The notes under the pieces: generated by a model
The model's input: only the letters and a program-made list of their open reading frames with translations
The model's database searches: none
What the model was told of the DNA's origin: nothing
From: an uncultured Collinsella sp.
GTDB lineage: Bacteria; Actinomycetota; Coriobacteriia; Coriobacteriales; Coriobacteriaceae
Reading direction: 5' to 3'
NCBI GenBank assembly: GCA_905211615.1
Contig: CAJMBB010000045.1
Location: 1 to 14,414 of the forward strand
DNA: 14,414 nt
Translations under genes and position numbers: made by a program
In this document: positions 5,664 through 14,169 of the stretch, piece after piece
Layout: each line of letters starts with the position of its first letter
How positions within the stretch are numbered: the first letter of the stretch is position 1

Positions 5664-8024
5664 CTACACACGGCGCTTGAGTTGCGCTCCGCCCTCGCCG
5701 GGCATAAGACGGCGAGCGTCGTAGACCGAATCGACACTGCTGATGGAAGCCAGCAGCGGGTCCAGGCCGCTCGCATCCGAAATCTCGACCATAAAGCGCA
5801 GGGTCGCAATACCCTCGCGGTTGGTCGAGGTGGCGGCGGAAAGGATATTGCCGCCTGCATCGCCAATGGCAATGGTGACGTCCTTGAGCAGGCCCATGCG
5901 GTCCAGGCACTCGACCACGATCTCGACCTGGAAGAGAGTGTCGGCAGCACCATCCCACTCTACGTCAATCATGCGCTCGGGGTGCTCCATGAGGCCCTTG
6001 ACGTTGGGGCAGTTGGCGCGATGCACTGAGACACCTCGGCCACGCGTGATGAAGCCGACGATATCGTCGCCCGTCACCGGATTGCAGCAATGCGCTAGAC
6101 GAACTAGCAGGCCGCTGTTGCTCTCGCCCTTGACGATAATGCCGTTACTGGCGCTCTTGCCACGCTTTTGCGGCTTGCGGTTGGAGCCGCGGGCCGGCTG
6201 TTTCACGACCTCGGCGATAGCCTCGGCCTTGGTGAGCTGTTCCTCGGGCTTGGGGTCCAAGATTTGCTCGACCTTATTACCCACAGCGCGCGGGGCAACC
6301 TTGCCGGCGCCGACGGCGGCAAACAGGTCCTCGAGCTGCTTGAAGTTAAACTGCTCCGCCACGGCGTTGAGCGCACGCGTGGAGCGCGGCGTAGAAATGC
6401 CATAGCCACGCTTACGCAGGTCCTTGGCCAGGATATCGCGGCCGGCGGCAGCGTCGTCGTCCTTGGTCGCAGCGGCAAAATAGCGGCGGATCTTTGACTT
6501 GGCGGAAGGTGTCTTAACGATCTTGAGCCAATCACGCGACGGCTTGGAACTCTTGTTAGTCAGGATCTCGACACGGTCACCCGTCTTAATCTCGTGCGTG
6601 AGCGGAGCCACCGCACCGTTGATTTTGGCGCCGACGCAATGGTTTCCCACCTCGGTGTGAACGGCATAGGCAAAGTCGAGCGGCGTGGAACCGGCACGAA
6701 GCGCCATGACCTCGCCTTTGGGCGTGAAGACAAAGATCTCCTGATCGAAGAGGTCGACCTTCAGCGAATGCAGGTATTCCTTGGCGTCGGTGATCTCATC
6801 AGACGCAGCCCAATCGAGCGAATGTTTGAGCCAGTTAATCTGGTCGTCCAGACGCTGGGCATCATTGGTCTTAGACGCAGACGATCCGCCCGACTTCTTA
6901 TAGAGCCAGTGGGCGGCAATACCGTACTCGGCCTGCTCATGCATCTCATAGGTTCGAATCTGAATCTCGAGCGGACGAGCCGTGGGGCCGATGACCGTCG
7001 TGTGGAGCGACTGGTAGTTATTGACCTTGGGCATGGCGATATAGTCTTTAAAGCGACCAGGCATGGGATGCCACAGCGTATGCACCGCACCGAGCGTGGA
7101 GTAGCAATCGCGCACCGAATGGGTAATAACACGCAGCGCCACCAGGTCGTAGATCTCGGAGAACTCCTTGCCCTTGCGCTTCATCTTTTGGTAGATGGAC
7201 CAATAGTGCTTGGAACGGCCGTTGATCTGGAAGTCCTCCAGACCAATGCGGTTGAGTTCGTCAGTGAGCGTCTTGATGGTCTCGGCAAGGTAGCGCTCGC
7301 GGACCTCGCGCGACTCAGCCACCATGCGCGCGATGCGCTGGTAGGCATCGGGCTCCAGGTAGAAGAAGGACAGGTCCTCGAGCTCCCACTTAATAGAGCT
7401 CATGCCCAGGCGGTCGGCCAAGGGCGCGTACACGTCCATGGTCTCGCGAGCCTTAAACAGGCGACGATCCTCGCGCAGGGCCGCCAGCGTACGCATGTTG
7501 TGCAGACGGTCGGCAAGTTTAACGATGATGACACGAATGTCCTTGGACATGGCGAGGAACATCTTGCGCAGCGTGAGGGCCTGTTTCTCGTCCATGCTGT
7601 CGACTTCGATGTTGGTGAGCTTGGTCACGCCATCGACGAGCTCAGCAACGGTTTCGCCAAACAGGCCGGAAACATCGGCGAGCGAGGTCTCGGTGTCCTC
7701 GACGGTATCGTGCAGCAGCGCGGCACACACCACGTCGCAGTCCATCTTGAGGTCTGCCAGAATGATAGCCACCTCGACAGGATGGTTAATGTACATCTCA
7801 CCCGAGCGCCGCTTTTGGTTGCAATGCTTCTCGGCAGCAAAGCAGTAGGCCTGCTCCACCTTGGAGAAGTCATCCTCATTCATATATTTGAGACACAGAC
7901 GCTCCAGCTTGTCGTAGCTGTCCGCCATAATCTCGGGCGGCAGCTCATCGGCATGCTTATAGTGCTCCATCTCCGAAAACGGCTGGAGGGTGGAATCATG
8001 GGCGGTACGGGCTGCGGCATCCAT
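5664..8024 (-). CDS. rel: Bifunctional (p)ppGpp synthetase/hydrolase Rel
   Basis: Rel makes (p)ppGpp from ATP and GTP/GDP on stalled ribosomes and also degrades it, setting the stringent response. The 786 residues contain all expected parts. The HD hydrolase domain has Arg72, His81, His105-Asp106 and Asp172, spaced as in characterised Rel enzymes. The synthetase domain includes GRSKHYWSIY and EIYDLVALRVI, with RFKD at 324-327, the motif typical of bifunctional rather than synthetase-only enzymes. A TGS domain follows (about 428-490), then a CC-type zinc-finger region (Cys646, Cys647, Cys672) and a C-terminal ACT domain (about 697-775). The ATG at 8022-8024 has AAGGGG at 7-8 nt. It begins only 15 bp after the recJ-recQ stop, so the two are co-transcribed. 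Both activities should be intact. Confidence 0.97.
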   Translation of the reverse strand: MDAAARTAHDSTLQPFSEMEHYKHADELPPEIMADSYDKLERLCLKYMNEDDFSKVEQAYCFAAEKHCNQKRRSGEMYINHPVEVAIILADLKMDCDVVCAALLHDTVEDTETSLADVSGLFGETVAELVDGVTKLTNIEVDSMDEKQALTLRKMFLAMSKDIRVIIVKLADRLHNMRTLAALREDRRLFKARETMDVYAPLADRLGMSSIKWELEDLSFFYLEPDAYQRIARMVAESREVRERYLAETIKTLTDELNRIGLEDFQINGRSKHYWSIYQKMKRKGKEFSEIYDLVALRVITHSVRDCYSTLGAVHTLWHPMPGRFKDYIAMPKVNNYQSLHTTVIGPTARPLEIQIRTYEMHEQAEYGIAAHWLYKKSGGSSASKTNDAQRLDDQINWLKHSLDWAASDEITDAKEYLHSLKVDLFDQEIFVFTPKGEVMALRAGSTPLDFAYAVHTEVGNHCVGAKINGAVAPLTHEIKTGDRVEILTNKSSKPSRDWLKIVKTPSAKSKIRRYFAAATKDDDAAAGRDILAKDLRKRGYGISTPRSTRALNAVAEQFNFKQLEDLFAAVGAGKVAPRAVGNKVEQILDPKPEEQLTKAEAIAEVVKQPARGSNRKPQKRGKSASNGIIVKGESNSGLLVRLAHCCNPVTGDDIVGFITRGRGVSVHRANCPNVKGLMEHPERMIDVEWDGAADTLFQVEIVVECLDRMGLLKDVTIAIGDAGGNILSAATSTNREGIATLRFMVEISDASGLDPLLASISSVDSVYDARRLMPGEGGAQLKRRV

Positions 8025-8039
8025 CGAGGTCCCCTTCCC

Positions 8040-11000
8040 CTAGGCCCGCGGTACGATCGGGCGGTTAACTTTGGCTAGCATATCAGAAGCGCACGAATCG
8101 AGCGCCCAGCTCCGGAAAGCCGAGAACTCCATGCGCGAGCGCAAGCCCTCCAAATAGCGAATTGACCTGCTCAATTGCACGCGGCCGGGGTTTTCGGCCA
8201 TCGCGATGCGACGGGTGTCGTCAAACCCCGAAACTCGACAGAAACCAAGCTCTTCGAAGATTCCCAGGCCGCTTTCCACCGAACGCTCGTCGACCGGCGT
8301 GCGAGCATCGATGGCAAGGCACATCTGCGCGATGTCGATATCGCTCGCGCTAAAGGAATCGTCCCCGGTCTTGCCGCGGTTGGAGCGCCACATGGTCTGC
8401 AGCGCGCGATAGAGCGTGACGAGCTCGTCGCGCTCGGGCGCATAGCAGTCGAGCAGGCGCTCGTTAATGCGGGCGTCGCGCGACGAATAGAGCAGATGGA
8501 TCACGGCGGGCTGGCCATCGCGGCCGGCACGTCCGCTCATCTGGTTGAACTCGATGGCGCCAAACGGCATGTGGTAGAGCACAACATGGCGGATATCGGG
8601 CAGGTTGACGCCCTCGCCAAAGGCAGAGGTCGAAACAATGCAGCTGAGGCTTCCGTCTCGGAATGCTTCCTCCACGCGGCGGCGATCGGAGCGCGCAAGC
8701 CCCGCGTTATAGAACGCGATATGGGTTGCGCAATCGGGCACACGCTTGCGCAACGTCTTGGCGAGCGCCACGGACTGGTCGCGCGAATTGACGTAGATGA
8801 CGGTCTTTTCCCTCGTCGCCACAATCGACACCAAACGGTTCTCGCGACTTGCAAGATCACGGTCGTCCTCGAGCTGCAGGTTCTCGCGCACCGTCTCGTC
8901 GACCACCGTGCGAGTGATCGGCAGCATGCGGGCAAGCTCGGCCACGACCGGAGCCGTCGCGGTGGCCGTCGCAGCCATAACGACCGGGTCGCCCAGGGCT
9001 TTGAGGATATCGGGCATGTCGAGATAGGCGCTGCGGTCACCGCCCTTGGCAAGACCGGCATGATGCGCCTCATCGATAACGACAAAGCCGATGCGGCCCG
9101 AACGCGCGAAGCGGTCACGGTGGATAGACAGGAACTCGGGCGTCGTGAGCACGATACCGGTGCGGCCCGAAGCTAGGCCGGCGAACACGTCATCGCGTGC
9201 GGCCTCCACGGTCTCGCCGGTCAGCACGCCAACGCCAATGCCAAGCGATGCCATCGTCGACGAGAGGTGATAGGCCTGGTCGGCAACAAGCGCACGCAGC
9301 GGATAGACAAAGATGCTCGCACGTCCGCGAAGCACCGCCTCACGCGCGGCATGCACATGGAAGATGAGCGACTTGCCGCGGCCCGTTCCCATAACCGCCA
9401 AGACACTCTGGTGATCGGCCAAGGCGTCGAGCGCCTCAACCTGCGCGCGGTGCGGCTGGTTCGATCCGATAAAGCTATGGATAAGCGAGCGCGTGAGCTC
9501 GGTATAGGAAAGCTGGGCGAGCGTCTCGCGCTTGCGCGACTCCAGGCGCAGGCCGGAATCCGCCGGCTGCACGCCACGACGAAGCTCGCATGCCGGATCG
9601 TCGACGCTGGGCAGCGTGGTATCGCGGACCAGAACATCCTTGACCATGAGCTTGGGCTTCACACGACCCTGCCAATGCTCGGCAACGGCCTCGAACACCA
9701 AGTCGACAGCGCTATCGCAGTTGATGAGCTTATCGATTTGCGGTACACGAAACATGATGGCCGGCACACTCGCGGCGCCATCCGTCGCCACGAAGCGCAT
9801 ATGCTCGCCGGTTTTACCCACCACGGCGCGATCACACATCGTCACGCCCTCGGCAGCCAGCAGCGGCACCTTATTACCCTGGCCAAACGGCTCAAGGCGG
9901 GAAATCTGCTCGATGGTCTCGATATTCAATTCGGAAAGGTCGACCGTGGCGGCAACCTCGTCGATGTCTTCAAAGTCCTCGGCGGGAATCTCCGATAGCA
10001 CAGCGGAAAGGCGACGACGGAATTCATCGAGCTTGGATGCCTCGATGGTCACACCCACCGCACCGGCATGTCCGCCGCGACGAATCAGCAGGTCGGAACA
10101 GCGCTCGACGGCGTCAAACAGGTTAACTTTGCCCACCGAGCGACCAGAGCCACGCGCGATACCGTCCTCGATCGAGAACAGCAGCGCCGGCACGTGATAG
10201 CGGTTGGTCAGACGGCTTGCCACGATGCCCTTGACACCCTCGTGCCAGCCTTCGCCGCCCACGACGATCGCGCGTCCGCCGTCATAGGTCTCCTCGACCT
10301 TTGCCATGGCATCGCGCGTGAGCTCCGCCTCGATCTCACGGCGCTGGCGGTTGATTTCCTCGAGCTCAGCCGCCAGCGCGCTTGCTTCGATGGGATTGCG
10401 GGCAAGCAGCAGGTCGAGCGCCAGCTTTGGATCGGCCATGCGACCGGCAGCGTTTAAGCGGGGAATGAGCGAGAATGACAGGCCATCCGCCGTAATGCTC
10501 GAAAGGTCCGCCTTGGCGAGCGAGGCAAGCGCGATGTAGCCGGGACGGGCCGTCACGCGCATCTGCTGGATGCCCTCGGCGACCAGTGCGCGGTTCTCGG
10601 GCGTAAGCGGCATCATGTCGGATACGGTGCCCAGCGCCGCGACCTCTATCAGCGAACGCCAATACGACGGCTTGCCCAGGCGCTCACCCAGGACTTGCAC
10701 CAGCTTGAGCGCCACACCAGCACCGGCAAGCTCGCGCGAGGGGCCCTCGTCCTCGAGCTTGGGGTCGGTCAGGGGCACACCCTGCGGCACCTGGTCGGAG
10801 GGCTCGTGATGGTCCGTGACCACCAAATCGATCCCCAGGCTCTCCAGATAGGAAACCTCTTCCTTGGCGGCAATGCCGTTATCAACGGTCACGATCAACT
10901 GGGGGCGAGCGAGCTCGTTAACGCGGTCGAGCGCCGCGCGAGAGAGACCGTAGCCCTCGTCAAAGCGATGCGGAATAAACGGCGTGACATCGGCGCCAAA

Positions 11001-11327
11001 CGTGCGCAGTGCCTCGGTCAACAGGCAGGTCGACGTAATACCGTCAACGTCAAAATCGCCAAAGACCGCGATGTGCTCGTGGTTGCGAATAGCACGCTCG
11101 ACGCGGTCGGCAACGACCGACATGCCCGGGATAATGAGTGGGTCGGCCCAGTCGCGATCGAGCGAAGGCGTCAAAAACAGCTGGCCTTCCTCAATGGATG
11201 CAATGCCGTGCGCAACCATAATGCGCGCCACCAGCCCGGGTATGCCCAGGCCAGCCGAAAGCTCCTTTTCGAGCTCGGGATTTTGCTGAGCGACCGCCCA
11301 GCGATGCGTCGTCTTAAGCGATGACAT
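8040..11327 (-). CDS. recJ: RecJ exonuclease fused to RecQ-like helicase
   Basis: This 1095-residue protein joins two recombination activities. Residues about 60-570 are RecJ: DHH motifs GDFDVDG (90-96), TVDNG (148-152), TDHH (171-174) and the SDMM region (236-239), then LNAAGRM, the DHHA1 signature GGHAGAVG (418-425) and an OB-fold with EPFGQGN. Residues about 610-970 are an SF2 helicase resembling RecQ: MGTGRGKS (Walker A, 646-653), YPLRALVADQ, TTPEFL, DEAH (752-755), ATATATAP, STSAFGEGVNLP and QMSGRAGRDGQ (929-939). The last 130 residues hold a winged-helix-like segment (IFEELGFCRVSG); I see neither RecQ's cysteine-rich zinc domain nor an HRDC domain. RecJ degrades single-stranded DNA 5' to 3' and RecQ unwinds ahead of it. 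I chose ATG 11325-11327. The frame extends to a GTG at 11372, but that is poorly placed relative to the only good Shine-Dalgarno. Confidence 0.93.
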   Translation of the reverse strand: MSSLKTTHRWAVAQQNPELEKELSAGLGIPGLVARIMVAHGIASIEEGQLFLTPSLDRDWADPLIIPGMSVVADRVERAIRNHEHIAVFGDFDVDGITSTCLLTEALRTFGADVTPFIPHRFDEGYGLSRAALDRVNELARPQLIVTVDNGIAAKEEVSYLESLGIDLVVTDHHEPSDQVPQGVPLTDPKLEDEGPSRELAGAGVALKLVQVLGERLGKPSYWRSLIEVAALGTVSDMMPLTPENRALVAEGIQQMRVTARPGYIALASLAKADLSSITADGLSFSLIPRLNAAGRMADPKLALDLLLARNPIEASALAAELEEINRQRREIEAELTRDAMAKVEETYDGGRAIVVGGEGWHEGVKGIVASRLTNRYHVPALLFSIEDGIARGSGRSVGKVNLFDAVERCSDLLIRRGGHAGAVGVTIEASKLDEFRRRLSAVLSEIPAEDFEDIDEVAATVDLSELNIETIEQISRLEPFGQGNKVPLLAAEGVTMCDRAVVGKTGEHMRFVATDGAASVPAIMFRVPQIDKLINCDSAVDLVFEAVAEHWQGRVKPKLMVKDVLVRDTTLPSVDDPACELRRGVQPADSGLRLESRKRETLAQLSYTELTRSLIHSFIGSNQPHRAQVEALDALADHQSVLAVMGTGRGKSLIFHVHAAREAVLRGRASIFVYPLRALVADQAYHLSSTMASLGIGVGVLTGETVEAARDDVFAGLASGRTGIVLTTPEFLSIHRDRFARSGRIGFVVIDEAHHAGLAKGGDRSAYLDMPDILKALGDPVVMAATATATAPVVAELARMLPITRTVVDETVRENLQLEDDRDLASRENRLVSIVATREKTVIYVNSRDQSVALAKTLRKRVPDCATHIAFYNAGLARSDRRRVEEAFRDGSLSCIVSTSAFGEGVNLPDIRHVVLYHMPFGAIEFNQMSGRAGRDGQPAVIHLLYSSRDARINERLLDCYAPERDELVTLYRALQTMWRSNRGKTGDDSFSASDIDIAQMCLAIDARTPVDERSVESGLGIFEELGFCRVSGFDDTRRIAMAENPGRVQLSRSIRYLEGLRSRMEFSAFRSWALDSCASDMLAKVNRPIVPRA

Positions 11328-11379
11328 AGGCGCCCACCCCCGATAGGGGCAGGTCGCCGCGATACCTCTCACGGTTCAT
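11314..11379 (-). CDS. Possible 21-codon upstream mini-ORF
   Basis: ATG at 11377-11379 is preceded by AGAGGA at 9 nt, the best ribosome binding site in this region. It encodes MNRERYRGDLPLSGVGAYVIA, then TAA at 11316-11314. The stop lies 14 nt inside the recJ-recQ coding region, an arrangement suited to translational coupling, since the recJ-recQ ATG itself has only a G-rich stretch before it. No homology is recognised. It may be a leader peptide, or the Shine-Dalgarno may be coincidental. Confidence 0.35.
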   Translation of the reverse strand: MNRERYRGDLPLSGVGAYVIA

Positions 11380-11435
11380 AGCGATGAGTCCTCTGTGTAT
11401 GCCCGCTTCGGCAGGCAGATCTGTTGAACGGATTT

Positions 11436-11441
11436 ATTATA
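11436..11441 (-). promoter_or_regulatory. -10 box of recJ-recQ operon promoter
   Basis: A perfect TATAAT on the minus strand (11441-11436). No convincing -35 lies 16-18 nt upstream. Predicted start near 11429 leaves about 50 nt before the mini-ORF and about 100 nt before the recJ-recQ ATG. Confidence 0.5.
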
Positions 11442-11506
11442 CCGTGCAGCGCGGACGCAAATCGCCGCAGCACGCCGCGGTTTCGGTAAACGATGCCGGT
11501 AATAGC

Positions 11507-11521
11507 CTCGAAATATTCGAG
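11507..11521. promoter_or_regulatory. Inverted repeat between the divergent genes
   Basis: CTCGAA and TTCGAG flank a 3-nt centre, about 80 bp before the plus-strand transporter start and 66 bp from the recJ-recQ -10 box. Its size suits a dimeric regulator operator. The rest of 11380-11603 has no gene, and no clear plus-strand promoter hexamers. Confidence 0.3.
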
Positions 11522-11603
11522 CGTTTCTGACGCACGGACGCATGCGAGCGTCTAGCATATCCATTCAAAACGGATTCACGAGCAAAGGGAGTCACAAGCG
11601 CAT

Positions 11604-12602
11604 ATGAAGCAATGGGTTGGACTGGGCAAATTTCTCGCGGGACATATGCAAGTCATCGTTCCGTTTTGCGTGGCGCTCGGCGTGCTCTTTCCTCAGCAGA
11701 TCGGCGTTCTCAAGCCCATCGTTCCCACCTTGTTTGCCTTCATGACGTTTCAGGGTGCGCTCAGCAACACCTTCCACCAGGTAGCCGAGGTGTTCTGCCG
11801 TCCCCTGCACCTGGTCTTGGCGTTGCTCGTCTCGGCGGTGCTTATCCCTATCGCAGCCTATGCCATGGGATCGTTATTCTTTGGCTCCAATCCCAACCTT
11901 GTCTGCGGCATCGTGCTCGAGTACAGCGTACCCGTGGCAGTCACTGCCTTTATGTGGATTAGCATGTTCGGCGGCAACGGCCCGCTCGCGCTCACCATCA
12001 TCCTGACGTCCTCGGTCATCTCACCTGTGACGATTCCTCTTACGCTCAAGCTCCTGCTGGGCGCCACCGTCTCGATCGACGTGCCAAGCATGATGCAAGA
12101 CATGGCCTTTATGATCGCCATACCCGCCGTGCTCGGTATCGTCATTAACGAACTCACGCGCGGTTGGGGTCATGAGAAACTCTCCCCCGCGCTTTCGCCC
12201 GCCTGCAAGTTCATGATGATGGGCGTTATCGCGTCCAACTCCACCGCCATGAGCGAGTACGTGCTGCACATGAATGTTGAGCGCTTAGAAGTCGCCCTCT
12301 TTATTCTGGCGTTCGCCATCAGTGGCTTTATCATCGGCATCTTGGTCGCACGTGCCCTGCATCTGCCGTATAGCGAGACGACCACCATGTGCTTTACCTG
12401 CGGCATGCGCAATATCTCTTCGGGCGCCGTCATCGCCACACAGTATTTTCCCGGCGAGGTCGTGTTCCCCGTCATGTGCGGCACGCTGTTTCAGCAGGTG
12501 CTGGCCTCGATTATCGGGCATCTCTTTGAGCGCCTAACCGGCGAGGAGCGCGCCAAACAGCGCAAGCGGGTCAAGGCCGGCCGCGACGCGATGGCACGCT
12601 AG
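11604..12602 (+). CDS. Bile acid:sodium symporter family (BASS) transporter
   Basis: A hydrophobic 332-residue integral membrane protein with about nine or ten helices (roughly 13-30, 38-55, 67-92, 97-120, 126-150, 165-183, 200-215, 228-250 and 285-306). The late conserved region CGMRNISSGAVIA followed by FPGEVVFPVMCGTLFQQVLAS resembles the core of the SBF/BASS fold. The C-terminus is a short basic cytoplasmic tail. Family members import organic acids, steroid conjugates or similar anions with sodium; the substrate here cannot be told. In a gut actinobacterium bile acids are possible, but keto acids or vitamin precursors are equally so. ATG at 11604 has GGGAG 12 nt upstream, rather far. It is the only plus-strand gene, divergent from recJ-recQ and convergent with the DUF4931 gene (30-bp gap, no clear terminator). 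Confidence 0.85.
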   Translation: MKQWVGLGKFLAGHMQVIVPFCVALGVLFPQQIGVLKPIVPTLFAFMTFQGALSNTFHQVAEVFCRPLHLVLALLVSAVLIPIAAYAMGSLFFGSNPNLVCGIVLEYSVPVAVTAFMWISMFGGNGPLALTIILTSSVISPVTIPLTLKLLLGATVSIDVPSMMQDMAFMIAIPAVLGIVINELTRGWGHEKLSPALSPACKFMMMGVIASNSTAMSEYVLHMNVERLEVALFILAFAISGFIIGILVARALHLPYSETTTMCFTCGMRNISSGAVIATQYFPGEVVFPVMCGTLFQQVLASIIGHLFERLTGEERAKQRKRVKAGRDAMAR

Positions 12603-12632
12603 ACTGTCCGCATTGCGCGGGCGTTAACCTTG

Positions 12633-13430
12633 CTATACGAGCGTTTCCAGATGCGCGCGTAGGCGCTCAGCATCGACATCGAGCGTTGTCTCGGCATTGA
12701 CCTGGGCCAAACGATAGCCCACAAAGTAGGGCGAAACCACCCAACGTGGCAGCGCCTTGGCAATGGTCCGGCCGTCCATGTGGTAGAAGAACAAGTTGTA
12801 CGACTCTGCGCGACCACCATGGTGCTCGTTCAGGATATAGCGCAGGGCCACCTGGATCGCATCGGCAAACAGGTCTGCTTCGACTTGGTCGCGGGCGTCG
12901 TCGCTGGCGGCGATTCCCTGTGGAGCCGAGATGTTGACCTCAAAGAACCCCATGATCGGCTCGGTTGAGATGTTGACCGAGATTCTCCCCCGCTGCCAAA
13001 CATCGATGCCTTCAAAGTTTGCTGAGGTCAGCGCCGCATAGCCGTCCTCCTGTTCCAATCCCACAATCTGCATGTGTGGATGGACGAGGCTGCCGCCCGA
13101 AAGCGGGCCTTTATTCTTGTACATGAGCACACTGCGGTACTGTTGGGAATCGATCATCTGCTGCCAACAGCCCAGAGCAAACCGCATCACATGATGCAGC
13201 TCATCCGGTTCATAGGTCACCAGGTCGGCGTCGTGATTGGCCGACTCGATCAATACGGTCTGACGGGTGGCCCGCAAGGTCTTGAACTTATTCTCGAGCC
13301 AGATGCAGTCACCATCGCGCCGGATGATGTTGGCGAGCCCCTCCGTGTCGCAAAAGGGGCACGCGGTACCGGGACGGCGGTTGTCGTCGGGTTTGCCGCT
13401 CGCCCGCTGAACGTCAAATACCAGCGCCAC
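12633..13430 (-). CDS. DUF4931 protein, GalT-like nucleotidyltransferase fold
   Basis: The 265-residue protein has the outline of galactose-1-phosphate uridylyltransferase relatives of the HIT superfamily: an N-terminal CPFC (Cys24, Cys27), WLENKFKTL, and the active-site-like block SGGSLVHPHMQIVG with His117, His119 and Gln121. True GalT is about 330-350 residues and has HPHGQ, so this is a shorter cousin that I believe matches DUF4931; its substrate is unknown. The start is GTG at 13428-13430, supported by GGAGG (13439-13443) at 8 nt. That ribosome binding site lies in the last codons of cutC, and only 3 bp separate the two genes, so they are translationally coupled. Confidence 0.8.
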   Translation of the reverse strand: MALVFDVQRASGKPDDNRRPGTACPFCDTEGLANIIRRDGDCIWLENKFKTLRATRQTVLIESANHDADLVTYEPDELHHVMRFALGCWQQMIDSQQYRSVLMYKNKGPLSGGSLVHPHMQIVGLEQEDGYAALTSANFEGIDVWQRGRISVNISTEPIMGFFEVNISAPQGIAASDDARDQVEADLFADAIQVALRYILNEHHGGRAESYNLFFYHMDGRTIAKALPRWVVSPYFVGYRLAQVNAETTLDVDAERLRAHLETLV

Positions 13431-13433
13431 GGG

Positions 13434-14111
13434 TTATACCTCCAGTGGCACGATCTTGGTGCCATGGAGCTCGGAGACGCCTAGCGCCGCCGCGACCGCG
13501 TCGCGATTTGCCGTAGTGATGCCGCCGCCGGGAAGGATGGTCAAACGATCGCCCGCATACTCGATTAAACGAGCCAGGTGATCGAAATTATCCTCGATCG
13601 ACGTACCGGCCGCGCCGCCATGCGTGAGGATGCGCGTAACGCCGCAGTCGGCAAGTGTATCAATCGCATCGAGCTGAGACTCGGGCGAGAGCTGGTCAAA
13701 CGCCATGTGGAAGGTGATGTCAAGGGACTCGCGCTTGCACTCCTCGGTCGCGCAGCCCGCAGCCATAACGAGGGCGCCGAGGGTGAGCTCGTCGAGCGCC
13801 CAGCCGCCGGCACAGGGCTTGCAGCAGCCAAAGACCAGGCCGTCAACGCCGGCGCTCACAGCAAGGCCCAGGTCCATCTCCATCATGCGCAGCTCGTCCT
13901 GGTTGTAATGAAAGTCGCCACCACGCGGACGAATCATGCACATCACTCGCGCGTCATGCTCGTGAGCGTAGCTGACCGTAGCGCTGATAACGCCGGCGGA
14001 AGGCGTGGTGCCACCGACGGCGAGGTTGTCACACAGCTCAATGCGCCCCGCACCGGCCTCGATGGCCGCCGGCACTCGCTCAAAGTTCTCGGCACAAAAC
14101 TCGTACAACAT
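13434..14111 (-). CDS. cutC: CutC family protein
   Basis: A TIM-barrel protein of the CutC family, historically tied to copper homeostasis, although its biochemical role is disputed. The 225 residues show the family blocks EFCAENFERV (4-13), ELCDNLAVGGTTPS (25-38), MIRPRGGDFHY (59-69), ITFHMAFDQ (132-140), RILTHGGAAGT (160-170) and ILPGGGI (192-198). The usual HRAFD is HMAFD here. It is cysteine-rich (including CCKPC at 96-100). I chose ATG 14109-14111 because it gives the classic N-terminus MLYEFCAENF. In-frame starts at 14168 and 14162 would add up to 19 residues with no family match, next to an inverted repeat. GGGGG at about 7 nt is a poor Shine-Dalgarno. It is first of a coupled pair with the DUF4931 gene. 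Confidence 0.9.
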   Translation of the reverse strand: MLYEFCAENFERVPAAIEAGAGRIELCDNLAVGGTTPSAGVISATVSYAHEHDARVMCMIRPRGGDFHYNQDELRMMEMDLGLAVSAGVDGLVFGCCKPCAGGWALDELTLGALVMAAGCATEECKRESLDITFHMAFDQLSPESQLDAIDTLADCGVTRILTHGGAAGTSIEDNFDHLARLIEYAGDRLTILPGGGITTANRDAVAAALGVSELHGTKIVPLEV

Positions 14112-14169
14112 AGATAGGCCCCCAAAGACAGCAGATGTTTTCCGACGGGCATTGTCACACATCCCCATG

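Noticed and set aside
6594..8078. Plus-strand 494-codon open frame
   Set aside because: It is the antisense of rel, produced by the strong codon bias of a high-GC gene; no family features and no ribosome binding site.
8175..9176. Plus-strand 333-codon open frame
   Set aside because: Antisense to the helicase half of the RecJ-RecQ gene; composition is His/Arg-rich as expected from a shadow frame.
11376..11564. Minus-strand 62-codon Arg-rich open frame upstream of recJ-recQ
   Set aside because: It spans the TATAAT promoter box and has no ribosome binding site or family resemblance.
12603..12632. Bidirectional terminator between the convergent transporter and DUF4931 genes
   Set aside because: Only a 4-bp CCGC/GCGG stem is present, without a T-tract on either strand.
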